Source: DATLAN01 sp035527455 (GTDB taxonomy: Bacteria; Planctomycetota; Planctomycetia; Pirellulales; Thermoguttaceae). Taken from it: a stretch of DNA of 6,977 nucleotides. The notes under the pieces are model-generated. The model ran no database searches, was not told where the DNA came from, and worked only from the letters and a program-made list of their open reading frames with translations. The stretch covers positions 1-6,977 of the forward strand of contig DATLAN010000321.1 of assembly GCA_035527455.1 (NCBI GenBank), written 5' to 3'. How positions within the stretch are numbered: the stretch's first letter is position 1; each line of letters starts with the position of its first letter. Both the position numbers and the translations under genes were made by a program. Positions 1 through 5,169 of this stretch are shown one piece after another.

Positions 1-590
1 ACGTCTTCGCTCAGCTTGTTGCCCAGCCAATAGTCGGCGGTGGCCAAGGTCCAGGACACGGCGGCCACGGCCAGGTCGATTTCATTCGTGGTCCCGTTGA
101 AGTTCCGCAGGCCGCCGTCGTGGGCCGGCATCACCCAGGTCTTCTCGGAGCACACCGCCTGGATGGCCTCTTCGATGGCCGGCAGGAAGCGGCCCCGGTT
201 TTCGATGCACTCGGCCAGCACCAATTGGCCCACCCGGCCGTGCCGCAGACTGAGCACGCGCTGGCAGCGCGAACGGTTGCCGGTACGGGAGTAGTCGAGA
301 AACAGTTCGTCGGTCAGCTCGGGGATCGGTTGCGACAGGAGTGCTTCGGCCTCCGGCACGACGTTTTCGAAGCCGGGCGCTTCGGCCATCGCCCGCCATG
401 CCGGGCGATCGTCGATGGTCGCACCCACGCCGCGGGGCGACTCGTCCAGCCACTGCGCCAATTGTTGCACCCGGGCCGCGTCGGGCGGCGCCGCCGAGGC
501 CGTGTCCGCCGCCAGTACCAGCAGGAATGACGGGATTGCAAGACCTGAAAGACGCACGAACAGAGGAATGCCGAGGCAACGGTGTCGCAT
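1..590 (-). CDS. Heparinase II/III-like secreted protein, N-terminal part (3' end beyond window)
   Basis: The minus-strand frame beginning at 590 stays open to the window edge, giving 196 residues with no stop; the C-terminal part lies outside. The start is MRHRCLGIPLF, followed by a hydrophobic stretch (about residues 12-33) ending in TASA-AP, a plausible Sec signal peptide. A GGGAG Shine-Dalgarno sequence at 600-604 sits 9 nt before the ATG and supports this start. The mature part contains LFLDYSRTGNRSR, LAECIENRGRFLPAIEEAI and TWVMPAHDGG, segments I recognise from the helical N-terminal (alginate-lyase-like) domain of heparinase II/III-type polysaccharide lyases common in Planctomycetes and Bacteroidetes. 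The role would be periplasmic or extracellular breakdown of uronate-containing or sulfated polysaccharide. The catalytic Tyr/His region cannot be seen here. It is separated from the upstream phosphodiesterase gene by a strong inverted repeat, so it is probably a separate unit. Family assignment is by remembered similarity; substrate is unknown. Confidence 0.72.
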   Translation of the reverse strand, partial: MRHRCLGIPLFVRLSGLAIPSFLLVLAADTASAAPPDAARVQQLAQWLDESPRGVGATIDDRPAWRAMAEAPGFENVVPEAEALLSQPIPELTDELFLDYSRTGNRSRCQRVLSLRHGRVGQLVLAECIENRGRFLPAIEEAIQAVCSEKTWVMPAHDGGLRNFNGTTNEIDLAVAAVSWTLATADYWLGNKLSED

Positions 591-643
591 GATTGGAGTC
601 TCCCGCAGGGTAAGGGGCCACACGGATGCAACGTCTTCAACGT

Positions 644-718
644 GGTGGCACGCCCTGAGGAACGAAGGGCGTGGTTTGGCCGGTCATCCACGCCCTTCGT
701 TCCTCAGGGCGTGCCACC
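644..718. repeat. Perfect 31-bp inverted repeat, REP/BIME-like
   Basis: The arms at 644-674 and 688-718 are exact reverse complements over 31 bp, with a 13-nt loop (675-687). Each arm is itself a smaller hairpin: CACGCCCT at 649-656 pairs with AGGGCGTG at 666-673 across a 9-nt loop, and the mirror pair is 689-696 with 706-713. Outside each small hairpin lies GGTGG (644-648, and its complement at 714-718). A short GTGG/GTAG-type tag followed by a palindrome, in two opposed copies, is the architecture of REP sequences arranged as a BIME and mobilised by REP-associated tyrosine transposases. It starts 13 nt after the phosphodiesterase stop codon. There is no T-tract on the minus strand beyond 644, so it looks more like a REP pair than an ordinary intrinsic terminator, although it could still attenuate transcription or protect the 3' end of the mRNA. 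Confidence 0.8.
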
Positions 719-731
719 CTCACCACAAGGT

Positions 732-2066
732 TCATTCTCCCGGCTCCATCCCGAACTGCCGCAGCACGATTGCGAACACCTCGGTATCGGCCGCCGTCGG
801 TCCGGAGAACGTCACCGGCTCGGACGACAGCACTACGCTCCGCTGCGACGGATCGACCGCCGGGGCCCCGTGCGAACCCCGGATCAACGGCGCGTCCAGC
901 GGGATGCTCCTGGTGGCCAGGTCCACGTGCAGTTCCACCGGATCGTAGCCCGGCTTGCGGTGGATGTCAACCGTGCGGGCAAACGCCGGCGCGCGATCGT
1001 CGGACGTCCACCAGTAGTACGCCTGCCAACTGTCCGGCGTGGAGATCAAGACGACCTCGCCGCTACGGGGATGGTCCAATGCGTAACGGCTTCGCTCGCC
1101 GGGCGTGAGCACCTCGGAGATGCCCGGCCGGCCGCGAAACAGATCGGCGACTCGGGCGACGATCTGCGGATCGGCGTCGGCCACGAACACATGGGAGAAC
1201 TGATGATCGACCAGCGCCCACGCCCGACTGGCCGCCGGGTCGAGGTGCTCGCCGTCGTCCTTTTCGCGCACGGCCAGCAGCCCGGCCTCGCGCAGTACGC
1301 GGTTGGGATACGTGACGTGATCCACCGGCGAAATCGCGTATTCCCCGGCGATCAGCCAGAACGGCTCTTCGCCGTACGCCTCGGACAAACCGGCCGAGAG
1401 CTTGCCGAGCACCGCGTCCAATTCGCCCACGGCCGCCACCGCTGGCGGGCTTTCGGGACCGGTTCGCTGGGCGGCGTAGTCCAGGTGCGGCAGGTAGATG
1501 TAGAAGAAGTCGGGCTTCCAGCGCCGCGCGGCGACGATTGCCGAGTCGGCGATCCACGTGCTCGACGGGATGCCCGCCATCGGACCCCAGAAGTGCCTGA
1601 GCGGAAAATGCCCCAACTCGTCGCGCAAGGGGCCGTACAGTTCGGTCGGCCGCGTGTAGCACCAGAGCGACTCGGACCCGTCGGGGTTATGGATCGGCGC
1701 CGGCGTGCAGACGTAGTCGGCCTCGCAGCCTTTGGCGTGCAGCGGGAACCAGACCGCCGAGGTCCACTCGCCCGGCTGGTGCGAGAGCAGGTCCCAGATC
1801 TGCGGCGCTTCGATGCAATCGTTCGGCGAGGTCCACATCTCGACCCGCCCTTGGTCCCGCCAATAGAACCCGTTGGCCACCACGCCGTGACCGGCCGGCC
1901 GTTTGCCCGTGGTCATGGCGGCCTGCACCGGACAGGTCACGCACGGGAAGCCGGGCACGAGTTCGGCGATCGACCCGCCGGCCGTCATCGCCCGCAGGTT
2001 CGGCATCCCGGCCACGTCCTTCTCGCGCAGGCCGGGGATCGACAGCAAAATGGTTTTCTTGGGCAT
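732..2066 (-). CDS. EboF-like type I phosphodiesterase / nucleotide pyrophosphatase family protein
   Basis: A 444-residue protein of the alkaline phosphatase-like superfamily (type I phosphodiesterase/nucleotide pyrophosphatase, PF01663 type). The predicted nucleophile is T44 in PCVTCPVQAAMTTGKRP, followed by GHGVVANGFYWRD. Later landmarks are FWGP (159-162), YLPHLDY (191-197; H194 and D196 are likely metal ligands), DHQFSHV (287-293), RTVDIHRKPGYDPVEL (364-379) and RGSHG with H399. I recognise these blocks from the nucleotide pyrophosphatase-like protein of ebo clusters. The aspartate usually found in the first strand of this superfamily is absent (LLSIPGLR), and E242 in AGEYAI stands where an Asp is common. 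No signal peptide is seen, so it is probably cytosolic. The ATG at 2066 has a GAGAGGA Shine-Dalgarno at 2071-2077 overlapping the stop codon of isomerase B, 9 nt away, which indicates translational coupling. Expected activity is hydrolysis of a phosphodiester or pyrophosphate bond; substrate is unknown. Confidence 0.85.
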   Translation of the reverse strand: MPKKTILLSIPGLREKDVAGMPNLRAMTAGGSIAELVPGFPCVTCPVQAAMTTGKRPAGHGVVANGFYWRDQGRVEMWTSPNDCIEAPQIWDLLSHQPGEWTSAVWFPLHAKGCEADYVCTPAPIHNPDGSESLWCYTRPTELYGPLRDELGHFPLRHFWGPMAGIPSSTWIADSAIVAARRWKPDFFYIYLPHLDYAAQRTGPESPPAVAAVGELDAVLGKLSAGLSEAYGEEPFWLIAGEYAISPVDHVTYPNRVLREAGLLAVREKDDGEHLDPAASRAWALVDHQFSHVFVADADPQIVARVADLFRGRPGISEVLTPGERSRYALDHPRSGEVVLISTPDSWQAYYWWTSDDRAPAFARTVDIHRKPGYDPVELHVDLATRSIPLDAPLIRGSHGAPAVDPSQRSVVLSSEPVTFSGPTAADTEVFAIVLRQFGMEPGE

Positions 2067-2075
2067 CGTGTCCTC

Positions 2076-2924
2076 TCAATCTGTCTCTTGACGGCTCCCT
2101 ATCATCGGGTCGAGGAACTCGAACGCACGCCGGGCGGCCGTGGGGGCTTCGTGACTGTGCCGGCTGAGTTCCACGTGAATCCCGCCAGGATAGCCCACCT
2201 CGGCCAGTGCCTGCAAGACGGGCGGAAAATCGATCTGGCCCTCGCCGAACATCAGGTGCTCGTGGACCCCGGCTCGCATGTCCTCGATGTGGACGTTCAC
2301 CAGACGGTCCGCCCAGCGACGGACGACCTCGGCAATCGGCACCTCGCCCTGGCAGTGCAGGTGGCCGACGTCGAGCGTCAGACGCAAACCGGGCGAATCG
2401 ATCTGCTCCAGCAGGGCCTCGTAATCCCGCATCGACCCGACGAGCATCCCCGGCTCCGGCTCCAGTCCGATCGGCACGCCGCGCTGCGCCGCGTAGTGCA
2501 GCACTTCATCGAGCCCGTCGACAAGCCGGGCGACGGCCTCCGCCCGGGCGATCGGGTCGCGCAGCACGCCGGACCAGAGCGACACGCAATCGCTGCCCAA
2601 CTCGACGGCGCAATCGATCGCGTACTTGTAGAAGTCGATCCGTCGATGACGGCCGACCGCAGAGGCGGACAGCAGCGTCGGCTCGTGCTTCTCCTTAGGA
2701 TCGAGCAGGAATCGGGCGCCCGTCTCGATGACCGATCTCATGCCCAGTTCTTCCAGCAGCCTGTGCAATCGCTGGATCGGTTTTCCCAACGGCTCCACCC
2801 GCGGCGACAACGCGCCGTGGTCGATCGTGACGGCCACGCTGCGATAGCCGATCTCGGCCAACAGCCGCACCGCGTCGAACAGGTCGTGGTGGGCCAGCCC
2901 GTTGGTGTTGTAGCCGAGGAACAT
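2076..2924 (-). CDS. Sugar phosphate isomerase/epimerase B, TIM barrel (EboE-like)
   Basis: A 282-residue protein of the xylose isomerase-like TIM-barrel (AP endonuclease 2) superfamily. The N-terminus MFLGYNTNGLAHHDLFDAV leads into LLAEIGYRSVAVTIDH, then VIETGARFLLDPKEKHEPTL and VSLWSGVL, segments I recognise from EboE-like proteins. Likely metal or substrate ligands are E155/E157 (LEPEPG), D185 and H188 (LDVGHLH), H212 (NVHIED) and E252 (HVELSRH). The frame can be read back to an ATG at 3014, but those 30 extra residues are translated repeat DNA (low complexity, rich in Lys, Arg, Ser, Pro), so 2924 is chosen. This start has no Shine-Dalgarno: the leader immediately before it is a 7-bp-period C-rich array. 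Its stop is followed 9 nt later by the phosphodiesterase gene. The reaction would be isomerisation or epimerisation of a sugar or cyclitol phosphate; substrate is unknown. Confidence 0.87.
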   Translation of the reverse strand: MFLGYNTNGLAHHDLFDAVRLLAEIGYRSVAVTIDHGALSPRVEPLGKPIQRLHRLLEELGMRSVIETGARFLLDPKEKHEPTLLSASAVGRHRRIDFYKYAIDCAVELGSDCVSLWSGVLRDPIARAEAVARLVDGLDEVLHYAAQRGVPIGLEPEPGMLVGSMRDYEALLEQIDSPGLRLTLDVGHLHCQGEVPIAEVVRRWADRLVNVHIEDMRAGVHEHLMFGEGQIDFPPVLQALAEVGYPGGIHVELSRHSHEAPTAARRAFEFLDPMIGSRQETD

Positions 2925-2959
2925 GGGAGTTGGGGACTCGGGGCTGGGGATTAGGGATT
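2925..2959. repeat. Degenerate heptanucleotide array abutting the isomerase B start codon
   Basis: On the plus strand the sequence reads as five 7-mers in a row: gggagtt, ggggact, cggggct, ggggatt, agggatt (2925-2931, 2932-2938, 2939-2945, 2946-2952, 2953-2959). The common pattern is a G-run followed by a purine and one or two pyrimidines. On the coding (minus) strand this is a C-rich 7-bp repeat that ends directly at the ATG (2924), occupying the position where a Shine-Dalgarno sequence would be. The units are diverged, so the array is weaker than the other two in the window, but the 7-nt period is clear. Confidence 0.65.
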
Positions 2960-2973
2960 GGTTGTGAGAACAC

Positions 2974-3014
2974 CGTTTAGCGGGCGGGCTTGCCCGCCGT
3001 TTGGTTGCGGCCAA
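2974..3014 (-). repeat. 41-bp hairpin repeat, copy 1 (inverted relative to copies 2 and 3)
   Basis: The reverse complement of 2974-3014 matches copy 2 (3197-3237) with one mismatch, and the 30 bp at 2974-3003 are identical to 3208-3237. The core is a palindrome GGCGGGC-AA-GCCCGCC, flanked on one side by AAAC and on the other by CGCTAAAC. Relative to the minus-strand genes this copy lies upstream of isomerase B, and in that sense it has no T-tract after the hairpin, so it is not expected to terminate leftward transcription. Confidence 0.85.
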
Positions 3015-3121
3015 TGACCGAATTGGAGATCATGGTTTGGGATCCGGAGCGGCTCATCGAACGTTTCTCAGTGCGTTCTCTGACTTGCGCGGCATCGCTG
3101 CCGACACGAACGCAGGATATC

Positions 3122-3150
3122 ACAATACTACAAATACTCATCATGGCCAA
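3122..3150 (-). promoter_or_regulatory. Weak candidate sigma70-type promoter for isomerase B
   Basis: On the minus strand TTGGCC (complement of 3145-3150) is followed by 17 nt and TATTGT (complement of 3122-3127). Each hexamer matches the sigma70 consensus at four of six positions with ideal spacing, and the site falls in the most A+T-rich part of the spacer. Planctomycete promoters are poorly characterised and such matches arise by chance, so this is only a candidate. The transcript leader would be about 190 nt and would contain repeat copy 1. Confidence 0.2.
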
Positions 3151-3196
3151 TCACGTTCCACAACGAACCCCAGTCCACAGAACGGCAACGCGGCTT

Positions 3197-3237
3197 TTGG
3201 CCGCAAACAAACGGCGGGCAAGCCCGCCCGCTAAACG
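3197..3237 (-). terminator. 41-bp hairpin repeat, copy 2; possible intrinsic terminator of the prenyltransferase
   Basis: This copy starts 9 nt after the prenyltransferase stop (3246-3248). Read on the minus strand it gives GGCGGG, a CUUG loop (a known stable RNA tetraloop), CCCGCC, and then GUUUGUUUG, a T-rich tail. That combination is what a Rho-independent terminator looks like, although the T-tract is interrupted. The same 41 bp occurs as an inverted copy at 2974-3014 and, diverged over its first 14 bases, at 6026-6066, so it is also a member of a dispersed repeat family. Confidence 0.55.
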
Positions 3238-3245
3238 TTTCCCTC

Positions 3246-4217
3246 TCACGTCGACTCGATCCATCTGCCCAGGTACATCGCCGGGGCGAGCAACAAGAGG
3301 ATGGCCAGGGCGGAGACGTCGTCGCGGACGGCGAAGCAGATAACGGCGTCGAGCACGATCAGCGATAGGATAGCATGGGCCACCGCCATTTGCACCCGGG
3401 GGGGAATCGGGTCGAGAACCGCCCGCAGACAACGCCAGCCGATCAACAGCCCGAGGACCAGCATCAGCATCTGCCAGCCCTCGGGTTGTAGCCGCAGGAC
3501 GGCCGGCCACTCGAGGAAGCTTGGAAACCAGGCCAACAGCCCGATGCCCAGCATCATGACGGCGGTGGCCAGGCCGAGTTGCAGGGGGCTGCTTCGTCGG
3601 GCTTCGGTCCGGGCGAACCACGTCACGCCTACGATGTACGTGCCCACCCCGCCGGCGACCAGCCAATGTTCGGTCTGCCACGCCGCGACCGTGGCCACGC
3701 TCATGCCCAACAACACGTTGAGCATCCGGCAGCCGCCCATCGCCAGCGGTCCGACGGGCGTCCGCTTCAACAGGCCGTCGTAGGCCAGGATGCAGCCGGC
3801 CAGCAAGACGGCGACCACGCCCGGGTGGAAACTGCCCGAGACGTATCCCGCCAGCCACGCCAGGGCGACGCCCAGCAACATCAGCTCGCCGCCCAGCCAC
3901 GCGGCCACCCGAAGCGGCACGCGGCCGGAGGGGATCGGGCGCTCGGGCCGCTCCAGGGCGTCGAGGCGGTGGTCGAATACGTCGTTGAACACCACGCCGG
4001 AGGCGTACAACAGACTCGATGCGCCGATCAGCAGCCCGAGCGTCCAACCGTCCCGAGAGTTGGTGATCCCTTGGACGAAAAGGAAGCCCATGGCCGCGTC
4101 GGCCATGGCCGTGAAGACGTTCGGCAGCCGGACGAGCTGGAGATAGGCCCGGAGCGTCGAGGGGCTGCGGAGCGTCGAGGGGTTGCGAAGCCGCGAGCGG
4201 CCGTCGTCATGGGTCAT
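3246..4217 (-). CDS. UbiA-family prenyltransferase (EboC / SCO3242-like)
   Basis: A 323-residue, very hydrophobic protein with about eight or nine membrane segments. The first Asp-rich motif is intact as N78-DVF-D82-HRL-D86, followed by RPIPSGR (93-99). The second region reads AYDGLLKRTPVGPLAMGGCR (145-164) and continues RMLNVLLGMSVATVA, a block typical of the ebo-cluster branch of UbiA enzymes. The family transfers a polyprenyl chain from its diphosphate to an aromatic or other acceptor at the membrane with Mg2+. The ATG at 4217 (MTHDDGRSRL) lies inside the end of isomerase A, an 11-nt overlap that implies translational coupling; a longer reading from 4373 is the antisense-free but out-of-frame shadow of isomerase A and is rejected. 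Residues 11-23 contain a short duplicated STLR peptide from an 18-bp tandem repeat. The acceptor substrate is unknown. Confidence 0.87.
   Translation of the reverse strand: MTHDDGRSRLRNPSTLRSPSTLRAYLQLVRLPNVFTAMADAAMGFLFVQGITNSRDGWTLGLLIGASSLLYASGVVFNDVFDHRLDALERPERPIPSGRVPLRVAAWLGGELMLLGVALAWLAGYVSGSFHPGVVAVLLAGCILAYDGLLKRTPVGPLAMGGCRMLNVLLGMSVATVAAWQTEHWLVAGGVGTYIVGVTWFARTEARRSSPLQLGLATAVMMLGIGLLAWFPSFLEWPAVLRLQPEGWQMLMLVLGLLIGWRCLRAVLDPIPPRVQMAVAHAILSLIVLDAVICFAVRDDVSALAILLLLAPAMYLGRWIEST
4150..4185. repeat. 18-bp tandem duplication in the 5' end of the prenyltransferase gene
   Basis: Two adjacent 18-bp units (4150-4167 and 4168-4185) differ at one base, and a third, weakly similar stretch follows from 4186. 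The duplication is in frame and encodes the repeated PSTLR/SPSTLR of the N-terminal cytosolic tail, before the first membrane segment. Confidence 0.8.
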
Positions 4218-5064
4218 GGGTGATTTCCCGGATCGTCGCGTCGAGAAACGTCTTGGCTTCCCGGCCGGCCGCGTCGGGGTCGTCGATGTAGGGATACAAC
4301 TCGACCGTGATCCAGCCGTCGTAGCCGGTTTTGGCAATTTCCCGCAACACGGCCGGAAAGTCAATCGCCCCACGGCCGGGAATCAGATGGGCGTGCTCGC
4401 GCGTGGGGGCGATGTCCTCGATGTGGTAGTGCTTCGTGTGCGGGGCCATCCGCGCGATCCAGTCCTGCGGGTCCTGGCCGACGCAGAAGGCGTGCCCGAC
4501 GTCGAAATTCAGTCCCACCCAGGGCGAATCGACCCGGCCGGCGAATTCGAGATACTGCTCGAACGTCTCGATCATCAGCCCCGGCTCCGGCTCGATCAGC
4601 AGCAGGACCTCTTGCTCCCGGGCCGTTTCGACGCAGGGCATGAACTCGTCGTAGAAGACCCCCGCGGCCTGCTCCCAGGACTGCCCTTTTTCCAGCGGCC
4701 CGCCCGGCTCGGTCTGGATCGACGCGGCGCCGAGTTCCCTGGCCAGCTTCAGTGCCCGCCGGGTGTGTTCGCGGCGGATCGCCCGATAGTTCGGGTCCGG
4801 CTCGATCCAGGAGGGGTGCCAGTACGGCTGCCGCGGATCGGCCACGGCGTTCATCATGAAGCCGTTGACGTTGGAGATGGCCAGGTTGTGTTCGGCCAGG
4901 CACTGGCGGATCGCCCGTTTCCGCTCCGCAAGCAATCCGGCCGGCCAGGCGTGCGGCACGTCGGCCAGCAGTTCCATGCCCGCATAGCCGAGTCCGGCGA
5001 TTCGCGCGACGGTTTCTTCGAGAGGGAAGTTCAGGTAGGCGTTGGAGCTGTAGGCGAGAAGCAT
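4207..5064 (-). CDS. Sugar phosphate isomerase/epimerase A, TIM barrel
   Basis: A 285-residue xylose isomerase-like TIM-barrel protein, paralogous to isomerase B downstream. Shared landmarks are IEPEPG (E158/E160), FDVGH (D188, H191), HYHIED (H214), the GAIDFPAVL segment (232-240) and VELYPY (E255), which together form the expected metal-binding set at the C-terminal ends of the strands. It differs from B near the N-terminus, with MELLADVPHAWPAG and NVNGFMMNAVADPRQPYWHPSW, so the substrate pocket is probably different. The ATG at 5064 begins the recognisable first strand (MLLAYSSNAYLNFPLEE) but is preceded directly by a C-rich heptamer array with no Shine-Dalgarno. The gene ends by overlapping the prenyltransferase start by 11 nt. 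Isomerisation or epimerisation of a sugar- or inositol-like compound is expected; the actual substrate is unknown. Confidence 0.86.
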   Translation of the reverse strand: MLLAYSSNAYLNFPLEETVARIAGLGYAGMELLADVPHAWPAGLLAERKRAIRQCLAEHNLAISNVNGFMMNAVADPRQPYWHPSWIEPDPNYRAIRREHTRRALKLARELGAASIQTEPGGPLEKGQSWEQAAGVFYDEFMPCVETAREQEVLLLIEPEPGLMIETFEQYLEFAGRVDSPWVGLNFDVGHAFCVGQDPQDWIARMAPHTKHYHIEDIAPTREHAHLIPGRGAIDFPAVLREIAKTGYDGWITVELYPYIDDPDAAGREAKTFLDATIREITHDP

Positions 5065-5066
5065 GG

Positions 5067-5115
5067 CAGTGGGCAGTGGGTAGTGGGCAGTGGGTAGTGG
5101 ATAGTGGGTAGTGGA
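5067..5115. repeat. Heptanucleotide array (seven units) abutting the isomerase A start codon
   Basis: Seven consecutive 7-mers of the form (C/T)AGTGG(G/A) run from 5067 to 5115: cagtggg, cagtggg, tagtggg, cagtggg, tagtgga, tagtggg, tagtgga. Only the first and last bases of the unit vary. On the coding (minus) strand it is a CCCACTA/CCCACTG repeat that ends two bases before the ATG at 5064, so the normal Shine-Dalgarno position is filled by the array. Gain or loss of units would change the leader length by 7 nt without touching the protein. Confidence 0.92.
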
Positions 5116-5119
5116 GAAT

Positions 5120-5131
5120 GCCGCTTGCGGC
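5120..5131. repeat. Small perfect palindrome after the DUF1559 gene
   Basis: GCCGC-TT-GCGGC forms a 5-bp stem with a 2-nt loop between the DUF1559 stop codon (5170-5172) and the heptamer array. It is too short, and lacks a T-tract, to be called a terminator with any confidence; it may be a remnant of another repeat family. Confidence 0.35.
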
Positions 5132-5169
5132 TTCGCAGTGGTAATGACGGTGTCGATTTTGGGGGCCGC

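Larger units (their letters stand above)
2925..3245. other. 321-nt spacer between the prenyltransferase and isomerase B
   Basis: No credible gene lies here; the plus-strand frames that cross it are made of repeat DNA and antisense sequence. From left to right it holds the heptamer array (2925-2959), repeat copy 1 (2974-3014), about 180 nt of unique sequence including an A+T-richer patch near 3117-3145, and repeat copy 2 (3197-3237) in opposite orientation, 9 nt from the prenyltransferase stop. Copy 2 could end the upstream transcript and the unique part could hold a promoter for isomerase B, which would split the four-gene block into two transcription units. Confidence 0.7.

Noticed and set aside
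82..621. 179-codon minus-strand frame near the left edge
   Set aside because: It is frame-shifted relative to the edge-crossing frame starting at 590, which has a signal peptide, a Shine-Dalgarno sequence and heparinase-like blocks. This one is Arg/Pro/Gly-rich.
582..2954. 790-codon open frame on the plus strand
   Set aside because: It runs antisense to the phosphodiesterase and isomerase B genes, both of which have clear family motifs. Its translation is rich in Arg, Gly, His and Pro with no recognisable domain, as expected for the antisense frame of GC-rich codons.
2925..3014. N-terminal extension of isomerase B to an ATG at 3014
   Set aside because: The extra 30 residues are translated hairpin repeat and heptamer array; the TIM-barrel first strand starts right after the ATG at 2924.
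2990..3343. Small plus-strand ORFs in the spacer and prenyltransferase 3' end
   Set aside because: They are built from the 41-bp repeats plus antisense DNA (the repeated KRRASPPAKR peptide is the repeat itself) and have no supporting ribosome binding site.
4218..4373. N-terminal extension of the prenyltransferase to an ATG at 4373
   Set aside because: The added 52 residues are isomerase A read in another frame; homologous sequence starts only after the ATG at 4217.
4183..5097. 304-codon plus-strand frame
   Set aside because: Antisense shadow of isomerase A; compositionally biased and without motifs.
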